Shown here: positions 55,349-64,000 of the stretch, in pieces
Position numbering within the stretch: position 1 is the first letter of the stretch
Layout of the letters: each line of letters begins with the position of its first letter
From: Sanguinoderma infundibulare
Taxonomy: Eukaryota; Basidiomycota; Agaricomycetes; Polyporales; Polyporaceae
DNA length: 64,000 bases
Direction of reading: 5' to 3'
NCBI GenBank assembly: GCA_032821775.1
Contig: JAVLRN010000002.1
Location: forward strand, 1,364,001-1,428,000
Notes under the pieces: model-generated
Told to the model about the DNA's origin: nothing
Database searches by the model: none
The model's input: the letters and a program-made list of their open reading frames with translations, nothing else
Position numbers and translations under genes: made by a program

Positions 55349-57134
55349 CTCTCGCCCTTCGCATCGTGAACGTCGACTAGTCCTCGCGTCTCCAACAGCC
55401 ACAAACTGGACTACGCGGCGGCACGCAGTCCCAACCGTGGTTATTGTACATACGGGACCGGCGTCGCGCTTCGAAACTCGCCGGTCAAGTCTTCTTGGTG
55501 TCCAACCCCGAGCATACCATATTGGTCCATGGCCATGTAGGCCGAATCCATCGCGCGCGGCTGAACATTGGAACCATACACGCGATCGCGGCGCAATACA
55601 CATGGAAAGCGGACGAGAGGAGGAAGGGGGAAGGGAATGTAACGGCGCGGAATGATGTTGTTCTATCGTATGACGTAGCGATTTCTTGATGTTGGGTTTG
55701 ATTAATGCAGTGTTCGTTGTGGATCCCCTCCCCCACATCTCGCGGGTTGATCGTCATGGCCGCGACAGTTTGGCACAGACATGAGTCGAGTATAGTCCGA
55801 GAAGCATCAAGAGCTCTGGGAATCAGTGCTTGGGCATGCGCCTCGGGACGATAAGATATAAACCCATGTGGGTAGCGGTCGCCGGCGAAAACTCACACAC
55901 CCGTTGTGTTCTGGCTGCAAACGAACGCGTTTGGTTGCGACCAAGAGAAACGATTCTATCGAACCGGGTACGGATAACACCGGAGTGGCCACGGGCAGGG
56001 GCCGCAGACGGTCTTGGCAGGGCAACACCGGCTGACCGATATTGTATTATACGGATGTTGTACCGTAGAATTGTACACCGCCTATCGTCACAACAATTTT
56101 TTGTTTTGGACTGCAAGTATGAATGATGAGGGCTTCTCACGACAATTTAACAGACATTGGAACATACGTTGGGCAGGATCTACGAGAAGGTCGCAGTACA
56201 CGTGCCTCGGATTTCCTGTGGTCACGGTTTTTCCAATGTGAATCGGGGTATAAAATTCCTCGAGGAGCACATGCACATACCTTCGCGGTTCCGGCGACTT
56301 TTTTGCTAAAAGAAGGTTTGCAAGGCTCGAATGGTGTGGCAGCTTCCCCCCCGTGAGGCGAAGGCAAGGAGTGAGGTATGGCGGGATACATACCTAGGTG
56401 AGGTGGAGTGGTTACATCCGCCGACCGGGCCGTCTCATAGGGCGGCGTGGGCCCATCGCGCGGCGCGGGGCCATAGGCCGTCGTGGGGCCGTAGACCGTC
56501 GTGGGATGCAGAGCAAGCACAATGATGGAAAGCAAAACATTCGCCTCAAGAGCCGCGGAGCTGTTCGGAAGAAAGGCATCGCCGGAGAGCATGGAAGAGA
56601 GAAGTGCGGAATGAGGAGTAGCGAAGAATGCGAGATATCCTTATACTGTGGCCTCCGGCTAGTGGCGGCCAAGTGGAGATGTCCTGACATACGACACCAC
56701 ACTTATGCTGGCAGACACCCTGGTTGCATCATGAGCGAACGGTGTGCGTATTCGGGATCCACTTAGCTCGTGCCACTTCTGAACCATGCATTGAAAGGGG
56801 CCTTCATATTTTTGGATGAGATGCGCTTTCGCTGAGGTCGCGGCCAGTGCCAGCTTCGTTGGAAGACCTCAGCAGCACAGGCAATCGATGATCTAGTATG
56901 TAGGCAAGTCCAAGCAGAGGGATAAGGAGGATGAGAACCATCCCAGGCTCGGCCGGAGCCGCAGAGTCGCAGTTCAAGTTGATCTCAGGTGGCGGAGGCA
57001 TCGGGCCGCAGGCGCTCAATCGCCGTCAGCCACAACCGCGTCCGAACAGGCAACTCTCCTCCCTCCGCCGTCCTCGCGCTCATCGCATCCTCCTCGTCCT
57101 TCCCCTTGACCGTTGGACCCGTCGCAGAAACGCC
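55349..57134. other. Intergenic with low-complexity patches
   Basis: A GC-rich repeated GGCC(G/A)TCGTGGG patch near 56440-56510 gives repetitive frames on both strands. No gene is supported. Confidence 0.45.
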
Positions 57135-58000
57135 ATGCCACCGGAACGTACGCAAAGGTCATTGAAACAAAGCACACTCTTCAACTTCGCCAAGCCTCTG
57201 CCCTCCACGATCGTCGCGACCGCAAAACGTTCCCCCGCAATACCCTCTCACAAAGACGATGACTCCGACCTCGAACCAGATGCGCATACCATTGGCGACA
57301 CCGTAGAGAACCCCTCCCTTCCTTCTCCCAAGCGCAGGCAGCCCAAACCCAAACCCAAGTCGGTGCCAAAGGCGAAGCCAAAGCCCAAGGCAAAGGCTGG
57401 AGACGAGGACCGTTCACTCGAAGACGTCGTCCTCTCGATCAAGCCCGAATTCACGAAACTCATCTCAGAGCGGAAGAAGAATCACGAATACCGCAAGTAC
57501 AGGCTCAAAGAGAGCGTGAAGCATCTCTGGTTGTACGAGACCGCGCCTACGTCCGCCATCACGTACGTCCGCCTTTTACCTCATAACTCGTTCCCTATAC
57601 GCTGCGCTCCGTGCGTATCCATCTGCTGGCTGCCACTATCTCCATCCCACATGCTATCCGACCGCCTTCCGTTTTGAGCGGTCGTCCTGCTGAATTACGT
57701 GTCCGTCCCTCGTTTCTCACGTCTGCTATCGCATCTTCCAGTTACGTCATGTCCACCACCAAGCCCAAAGTCCCGGGCGAGGTCAACGATCCTACCGGAA
57801 TCGGCAACGACGACTTCGATAACGGCCTCAAGCAGTCCAAGTACGGCTACCCCGTCACCGAGCTATACAAGCTCAAGAAACCCCTCACTACTTCTCAACT
57901 CAAGCAGCGCTTCGACATCGCCGTACCCCAGGGATGGCGGTATGCGACGCGCAAGCTCGTGGAGGAACTCCCGCTGGCGGATATGGAGAGGGTGTTCTAG
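57135..58000 (+). CDS. ASCH/PUA-like domain protein with PIP-box-like N-terminus (228 aa)
   Basis: Two exons, 57135-57562 and 57742-58000, phase 2, total 687 nt; the 179-nt intron is long for this window. Residues ~95-228 form an ASCH-type PUA-like domain: 'VLSIKPEFTKLISERKKNHE' with 'YRKYRL', 'LWLYETAPTSAITYV', then 'KVPGEVNDPTGIGNDDF' and 'QGWRYATRKLVEELP'. ASCH domains bind RNA or act on modified nucleosides. The N-terminus contains Gln-Ser-Thr-Leu-Phe-Asn-Phe, which resembles a PCNA-interacting box with the second aromatic missing, then a Lys/Pro-rich linker. ATG at 57135 is chosen as the first in the open stretch with coding composition. Confidence 0.8.
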
Positions 58001-58561
58001 GCGCAGGCCGAACAACGGAGTTTGCTTGCGTATTGGTCTCGGGGGTTGTCGCGCTGCCATGGATCTGTACGGTATGTTTGTCTTGTTACGCAATTGCAAT
58101 TCTATGTTTTCGAGGTTGTTTGACTACTTACACGCTCTGTAAATTGTGGTATCTTTCACTCCGCTTCCGTGTGCAAACAAAATACAACTGAGTGCATATA
58201 GTTCAACCCTTTGGCCTCTCCGAGAACGATACGGTGATCAGCTCACGCTCCACGCTGGAGGGATGGGCCAGCGCCGAAGAGTGACCCAGACGTGAACTTT
58301 GTTGAACACGAGCAAGGTGGGATGCAAGCCGATCAGGGGGCGACCCGGAGCACGCCTCCAAGTGTAAATGCGATAAGGTTGATTCCTCGGGGTCTTCCGG
58401 AAGGTTCGCGGAACCATCCCTACCTTATCTGTTGCGTCGCAAGCTTGGAGCATCCGTCAAGGTTCAACGTATTTGCTTACGCTCCTATCTCAAGCTCATT
58501 AGGTCTCACGCCCCGAACATACGTGAAGACAAGCATCATACAATGTTGCCCTTGGCTGGTC
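58001..58561. other. Upstream region of the GH71 gene
   Basis: 3' UTR of the ASCH gene, then the promoter. No ORF is supported. Confidence 0.45.
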
Positions 58562-60499
58562 ATGAAGGCAGTTGCGAGTCGCCTCCGAGGAAGCTTGTGG
58601 TTGCCCAGTAAGCGCATATATGCAACGTCGAGCCCGCGCGTCGTGTCGTAGCTGACCTGGACGTACTGGCAGCTTCATGGTGGGAAATACGTACGTGAGT
58701 CCGGTCCAGAAGCGGGGTTCGTGTGGATCCTGATAGCGTGGGGCGGCGCATTAGCCATATACCATAGAAGACTGGAAGGAAGACATTGCGCTGGCAAGCG
58801 CTCACTACATGTACGGTTTTCAATCTTCCGATCCCGCAGGTTGTTGTTTTCTGACGGAGAGCGGCAGCGATGGCTTTGCGCTCAATATCGGACCCGAAGA
58901 CTGGCAGAAGCGGTCCGTGTCGCTCTGCTACGCAGCGGCCCTCCAGCTCGGATTGCCATTCACGCTGTTCCTCAGCTTCGATATGACGTAGGTTCAGTTG
59001 TTTGGGGCACCTCGAACCCAGAGACGTTTCACTCGCATGCGGGTTGGCATCGCTGAGTTTGTCATCACTCGGGCTGTCCTTGTGCTGATCCGAGAATCTT
59101 AGGGTGATACCTGGAAACGCACCGGAGGACATCGAACTACTACGCGATTACATTGCTTCGACTGCCAGGCATCCCAATCAGCTGTGGTACAAGGGGAAAG
59201 TCCTCGTCTCGACGTTCGCTGGACAGGACCGTTTATTTGGATTCTCAAACCTGCGCGAGACATGCGCATTCGTCAAGAACTCCTTGCAGGAAATAGCACC
59301 CGTAAGGACATTCTTAACGTCAAGTGATCCCTCACGAAGACCAACACTTTGTTCCTAGATACATCTTATCCCGTCGTTTTTCATCGATCCACGACGATAT
59401 CCGCATATACCTGCCATGGATGGCTACTTCAACGTAGGTCCTCTGGTCTTCTTTCCCTGGGTACGTCGTTTACCGAGCCGCGATACAGTGGAATGGCAGC
59501 TGGCCAATCCATTTAACCCTCAACTCGCCAAGGGAGGAGATCGAGCGCGCTGAGCTCGACACAGACCGGCACCACATCCATCACCTTGGCGGGCGAACGT
59601 TCATGGCGGCCGTCTCACCTTGGTTCTTCGCAGCAAGTCCCGTACCTTCATCCCAAAGATGGCAACCTCGCTGACGGACGCAAAGCATTATGGCCCAGAG
59701 TCGTGGAACAAGAACGTCAGTCGCGCCATCGTGCCTGGGGATGTACGTATATACTCACGTCCGGGTCCAGTGGATCTACCGCGGCGACGACTGGCTCTTC
59801 GTCCGACGATGGGAGCAACTCGTCGCGGACCGCGACAAGGTCGATATCGTCCAGATCATATCTTACAACGGTGCGTTCCGTTCATGCTTCTATCCGCGCA
59901 TATATTCACCCGTCATCGCCCGTCACCTCTCCAAGATTACGGCGAGTCGCACTACATCGGCCCCGTCAAGGGCGCACAGCCCAACTCTCAAGCATGGGTC
60001 GACTGCTTCCCCCACACGGCGTGGCTTGAGCTGACGGCGTACTTTGCGCGCGCGTTCAAGGACGGCACGTATCCCCCCATCGAGAGGGATCGGATCTTCA
60101 TGTGGTCCCGTCCGCACCTCAAAGAGGCGGAGGCGACGGACGACGAGGTCCCCCGGCCGGATAAGTGGCAGTTGGTGAGTATATATGCGCGAAAAGGCTC
60201 GGTGGCTCTTAACGCTTACCGGCTGTTAGACAGACGATAAGTTTTGGATCGTCGTCTTCGCTACGAGTCCCGCACGGGTCTTGCTGTCGACGTCCAATGA
60301 TGCGCCGGCGCGGGCGTGGATCGTCGGAGAGGGCGTGTCGAAGCTGTCGCACCCGATGGTGGCCGGAGGGAGCATGAAGGCGACGATGGTCCGCGACGGA
60401 GTCATCGTTGCCGAATGCGCACCCGAGCGAGATGGCTTTCGGGTGGAGGAGAGTCCGAAGACGTACAACTTCAACGCGTACGTCGCGATGTCTTCGTAG
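58562..60499 (+). CDS. Glycoside hydrolase family 71 (alpha-1,3-glucanase, mutanase type)
   Basis: A many-exon gene (about ten). Segments in family order: 'KRIYAT' and 'FMVGNTY' (58610-58700), 'PYTIEDWKEDIALASA', 'GSDGFALNIGPEDWQ' with 'LPFTLFLSFDMT' (58860-58987), 'VIPGNAPEDIELLRDYIAST' (from 59103), 'IPSFFIDPRRYPHIP', 'WNGSWP' (59490), 'FMAAVSPWFFA', 'HYGPESWNKN', 'WIYRGDDWLFVRRWEQLV', 'DYGESHYIGP' (59937) and the C-terminal 'TDDKFWIVVFATSPA'. Asp of 'SDGFAL' and Asp/Glu of 'DYGE' correspond to the catalytic acids of this family. The enzyme cuts cell-wall alpha-1,3-glucan. The start at 58562 gives no signal peptide, so the first exon may be wrong or the enzyme intracellular. The intron at 59642-59685 is only 44 nt. 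Confidence 0.8.
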
Positions 60500-60766
60500 C
60501 CGATTGAGAGCGTGCTCAGCGGCGAGGGCGGATGTACTGGTGAACTTGTGGGTCAACCCAGTCGGATTTGTCCACGCGGGCGCGGAGCTGGGCGTGCTCG
60601 CGCTGCACGCCGAGGATGAAAGTGGCGATGGTGCCAGTGACACCGCCGGCCTGTATTCAAACGCATACGATACCTGCTACTCAGAAATACAAATTGCAGG
60701 CACGGAGATGGTACGAAAAATCCGCCCCCGCCCTTCCACAACCCCGCTCGGCGCTCGTGCCAGATC
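60500..60766. other. Convergent 3' spacer
   Basis: Between the GH71 stop and the stop of DUF7330-type copy C. Nothing else is seen. Confidence 0.5.
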
Positions 60767-62390
60767 TCAGAGCTTGAACTGGAGAGGCGAGTTCGACGTC
60801 TCGACCGCGACATATCCCTTCTTCGCCCCTCCCGCCTCCCACCACGCCGTCCCGTGCACGGACCCGCGCCGCGCCGTCTGCAGCTGCACGCTCCGCTTGC
60901 GGCCCTTGCCCGCCGGATCTGCCGCCTCCGCATCCCACTGGACCGACGGAGGGAAGAAGATGGCAGACTTAAGGTCGAACGCGCCCTCGTACGTCTCGTG
61001 CAGCGAGACCCGCGCTGGCGAATTGGACGTGCTCGCGCGCAGAGCAAGCGTGTGGTCGACGGGCGCGTCCGCGACGGAGACCTCCAAGGGGGCGTTGGAC
61101 GTGTACGCCTCGACGCCGAACCTTCCGCCGGTCGCGGACAGCGTGTTCGCCTCCAACGTCACCTCGGAGTCGATGTGGCTGTGCAGCGCGATGGTTAGCA
61201 ATCATGCGAGAGTGGGAAGCGGCGAGAAGGAAGGGGAAAATGGATTTACCCGTTGGAAGTGCGGAGGACGGCACGGGTGGGCTGCTCGCCGCCGCCGCTC
61301 ACAAGGTTCGCGCGGACGATGATGGGCGTGTTGGCGGTCTGGAGGTCGAGTTCGGACGAGACGTTGAACTTGCCGCGGATGGGCGAGTTACGCGAGCGGG
61401 CGCGAACGTGGTTTCCTGTGAGAGACTGCCGATTCCGAGCTAATCAGAACGCAGTCATTCGAAATAAAGGAGGCTGGACAGCGTACATCAATCATGATGG
61501 GCGTGTTCTCGGTGTTCAGGGTGAGCTCCTCAAAGTAAACGGAATTCTCAAGGTCGGCGAGGTGGTGCACGAACAGCGGCAGGTCCGTGCGCAAGGCATT
61601 GATCAAGAGGTGGTCGGAACGGGGGAGACGAACGTGGATGTGAAAACGAAGCTGACGCTCGCTGTGCGGGTGCCTGTAATCCGGTGCCTGGTTCGAAACA
61701 TCAACACGAGGATAGTGACGCGCTCGCGCGAAGAGGAGACTCACGAAGATCCCGAGCCCGAACTTGTTCTCGCCCGGATGAGTGCGACACACAATCGTGT
61801 CTGCGAACACCTCCCGTGTGCGGTACTCGATCTCGACGTCGACTACAGCATTCGCGCCCTCATCGCCCGATTGCGAAATGTCGATGCTGCCGTGCGCGTG
61901 CTGACCCTCCGCGATGAAAGAGAGCTCGTCCGCCGATACGGGGAGCGTGAGCAGCGCATGCGCGCGGTACGGGAACCCGTACGGCTGGTCCGGGTCCTCG
62001 ATCCAGTCGACGTTCTCCTGGCAGATCGAGGGGCTGTACTTGGCCGGTGTCTCTTCAGACTCGGAGCCGTTTCCGAACCACTGCATCACCAAGAATTAGC
62101 CCATTTTATTCACACGATAAGCACATGCAACTCACCGGGTGGTTGTGGAAGCCGTGTCTGAAGTGCCGTCCGTGCAACAACAGATGGAGCGCGACAAAGA
62201 AAAGAAAAGAGCAGGCGAAGAAGTGCCAGAAACGGCGCCTGCGGGCATTCCTGGGGCGGTCCTGTGTAGTCACGTACGTCGGGGGCTGGTAGACGGCCGC
62301 GTACCCGGGCGGGCTGGCGGGTGGGGGCGTAAGCAGCCCGCGCATCTCGGGGCCTTTTTCCGGGTCGCTTTGGTGCTGGCCAGGGTTCAT
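60767..62390 (-). CDS. DUF7330-type single-pass membrane protein, copy C
   Basis: ATG at 62390 with a TATA box about 100 bp upstream. Exon 1 has a Pro-rich N-terminus, the basic patch 'RPRNARRRRFWHFF' and one membrane helix ('ACSFLFFVALHLLL'), nearly the same layout as copy B. The next exons give 'DQPYGFPYRAHALLTLPVS', 'DTIVCRTHPGENKFGLGIFV', 'LRFHIHVRLPRSDHLLINAL' and the repeated strands 'TSNAPLEV' and 'TSNSPARV'. The last block is 'HETYEGAFDL', 'DPAGKGRKRSV', 'GYVAVETSNSPLQFKL'. It is more complete than copy A and probably a functional member. Role unknown; likely exposed on the outer side of a membrane. Confidence 0.78.
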
Positions 62391-63298
62391 GGTGAATGGC
62401 AGTAGACTGGTAAGATGATGGTTTGGTGGAAGGAATGATCGAGATTGACGAAGACGGCGAGGAAAGGAGCTGGTGACGTCTGTGCTTTTATAGCAGACAG
62501 CTCCGAGTCAGGAGTGGCTAATTCGGGATGGGGTTCGGCCCCACCAAACCTTATCATCATCATGGGACTGCCTCGCCCAGCAAGTACACGACTGAGGCCG
62601 GCAGGCGTTTTGCTGCGTCGACGACGCCGGGCAATTGCAATAAGCACTGCGCAGTGGCCTGGGAGACATGGAAAAGCATCGCAATACGAGCGGCATGTAG
62701 GTCAGAATGGATGTAGCGTGTGCTTGCGCAGCGGCTGGTGCCTGCATATTGACTCGAGGCTCCGGGACAGCTGCGATCCGTCGTGGCCAGGCGCGGGAGC
62801 AGTCGAATGACGGCAATTGAGGAAGGCTTCTCGGCGCTTGGTCCACTGCGCTCGGTCACGACACTTCCCGAAGAACGTTCGGGAATGCAATGCCGCAGCA
62901 GAAACCCAATGAAGACATGCAGTAGGGCTCCTCGTGTACCCTGGGTGCAGCTGGGGGTTGTCGAGATATCGAGCTTCGGCCGTATGATGGGATGAAGCAA
63001 TGTGTATTGAGCTGTTCGCACGCAATCAGTCAGGGTCACGATATTTACACGGAGGCCGCGCAAGGTATGAAGTCAAACGTACCGGGATGTGCTGCCGGTT
63101 CCAGATTGCAGCCGGGCAGCATAATTCCCTCAAAGGTGTTGTAGAAGTTGGAGACAAAACAGAGAATCCGCAAGCCGATCAGGAGCGGTGGAAAGTAAGT
63201 ATCGAAGGACACCATATCAAGAACACACTCAGCGCCAGTGGGTTCGTCCAAGATGAGTGGGAATGGAGGGAAATGCACATAACATTGATCTCGGAAGC
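62391..63298. other. Intergenic: promoter of copy C and 3' region of the next gene
   Basis: No supported ORF apart from shadows. Confidence 0.5.
62486..62493 (-). promoter_or_regulatory. TATA box of DUF7330-type copy C
   Basis: TATAAAAG on the minus strand about 95-100 bp before the ATG at 62390. Confidence 0.6.
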
Positions 63299-64000
63299 TC
63301 AGGCACCCTTGACCCTCGCGCCAGTCAAGAACAGCTGTTGCCCTTTCCTCTCCCCGTACCACTCCGTGAACAACTCCCTCCGAGCGTCCCACAGCGACAA
63401 TTTCTTGCAATTGATCTCGGCCCTGTCCAACGCGAGAGTGTAGCGACCGCGGCCGTCCTTGAGCCCGATCATCATCTCGGACTGGCCCTCGGGGCTCTGG
63501 ACTAGGCGGGTGCGCTGGAGGGGGAGGACGATGCCTTGGGAGTTTGAGTGCCGGGCGGACTGGATGACAACTTGCCGGTTTGCTGCACTAGGGTTTGAAG
63601 CGGAGGCGGAAGCGAACGGGGAAGGGGAGGAGGGGAGGATGAACACGCGGCGAACGATGCGAGAACGACTTCCGAGCAGGATAGCTGCGATGCCGGTGCC
63701 AGTAACGAACGTGAAGAGGGATAAGACGCCTCTTTGCCACCATGGTCGGAGGACGTAGTGGCCCAGGACCTGGGACGGGTCTTTGGGCTGTGGCGTCGAG
63801 GTGGAAGAACCCGATGAGGGTGTTTTTGAGCCAGAAGGTTGGGCAGGGAGCTCTTCCCATTTTGTCCAGTGGTTCCATGATAGCTCGCACGCGGAGGCAC
63901 TAAAACAGGCACCATAAGAGGGCGAGCGGAGGTGAAGGGAAGGGAATGGAAACGCACAGTGTGATGACGTCCACTGCCACGATGAAGTATGTCCACCGAG
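63299..64000 (-). CDS. Conserved single-pass membrane protein, 5' part outside window
   Basis: Two visible exons: 64000-63958 (open at the window edge) and 63899-63299, joined by a 58-nt GT-AG intron in phase. The product has 'RWTYFIVAVDVITL', a Ser/Pro/Thr-rich linker, 'HYVLRPWWQRGVLSLFTFVT' leading into a membrane helix ('GTGIAAILLGSRSRIVRRV'), and a C-terminal domain with 'VQSPEGQSEMMIGLKDGRGR' and 'YTLALDRAEI' up to 'LFLTGARVKGA'. I recall similar C-termini in other Agaricomycetes, without a function. The start is not visible. Confidence 0.65.
   Translation of the reverse strand, partial: LGGHTSSWQWTSSHCAFPFPSLHLRSPSYGACFSASACELSWNHWTKWEELPAQPSGSKTPSSGSSTSTPQPKDPSQVLGHYVLRPWWQRGVLSLFTFVTGTGIAAILLGSRSRIVRRVFILPSSPSPFASASASNPSAANRQVVIQSARHSNSQGIVLPLQRTRLVQSPEGQSEMMIGLKDGRGRYTLALDRAEINCKKLSLWDARRELFTEWYGERKGQQLFLTGARVKGA

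Noticed and set aside
56137..56766. ORFs with YGP-like or RRG-like repeats
   Set aside because: The repeats come from a short GC-rich direct repeat at about 56440-56510; no start, signal or conserved part could be supported.
1..64000. CRISPR arrays, bacterial operons, rRNA genes
   Set aside because: None seen; gene structure is fungal throughout.

Overview
The window looks like nuclear DNA of a filamentous basidiomycete, most likely an Agaricomycete of polypore type. The evidence is many short GT-AG introns of about 45-75 nt, GC-rich coding exons, a Ty3/Gypsy retrotransposon of the kind common in mushroom genomes, BTB/POZ and F-box/leucine-rich proteins, and three DUF7330-type membrane proteins. 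No bacterial-style operons occur. The species cannot be named from the sequence alone.

Layout. 1-12.6 kb is transposon territory. It holds a decayed Ty3/Gypsy element (gag open from base 1, a pol with two in-frame TGA codons and a large internal deletion, two antisense ORFs, two copies of a polypurine tract and an LTR start). A second gag-only element follows, with one in-frame TGA. 12.6-30 kb is gene-bearing: a TPR gene (-) that may be broken, an F-box-like gene, a small His-rich ORF, a tail-to-tail pair of BTB genes, an NLP (necrosis-inducing-like) secreted protein, a single-exon PARG/macro-type hydrolase (-) and a second F-box-like gene. 31-34.7 kb carries two tandem DUF7330-type genes (-). 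34.7-41.4 kb is gene-poor, with a separated inverted repeat of coding-like arms and remnants of a multi-pass membrane protein and of an Mdl1-type ABC transporter. 41.8-55.4 kb contains three intact, four-exon members of a small homeodomain-like family with the same intron phases; the queuosine-salvage gene (Qng1/DUF2419) and a RING-like protein lie between them. 57-64 kb holds an ASCH/PUA-like protein, a GH71 alpha-1,3-glucanase, a third DUF7330-type gene and the 3' part of a conserved single-pass membrane protein.

How the genes relate. There is no obvious single pathway. Themes are ubiquitin-linked recognition (two F-box-like, one RING-like and two BTB proteins), cell-surface or wall biology (DUF7330 proteins, GH71, NLP), and nucleotide or ADP-ribose metabolism (PARG-type, Qng1). 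The observation I consider most likely to be undescribed is the dispersed homeodomain-like trio. Others worth checking are the GGGTTTT slip site at the gag-pol junction, the antisense ORFs inside the Gypsy element with a recurrent 10-bp palindrome, a probable GC-AG intron in Qng1, and a RING finger that has lost its histidine position. Exon borders were read by eye from splice signals and phase, so multi-exon models are hypotheses unless the entry says the phases close.
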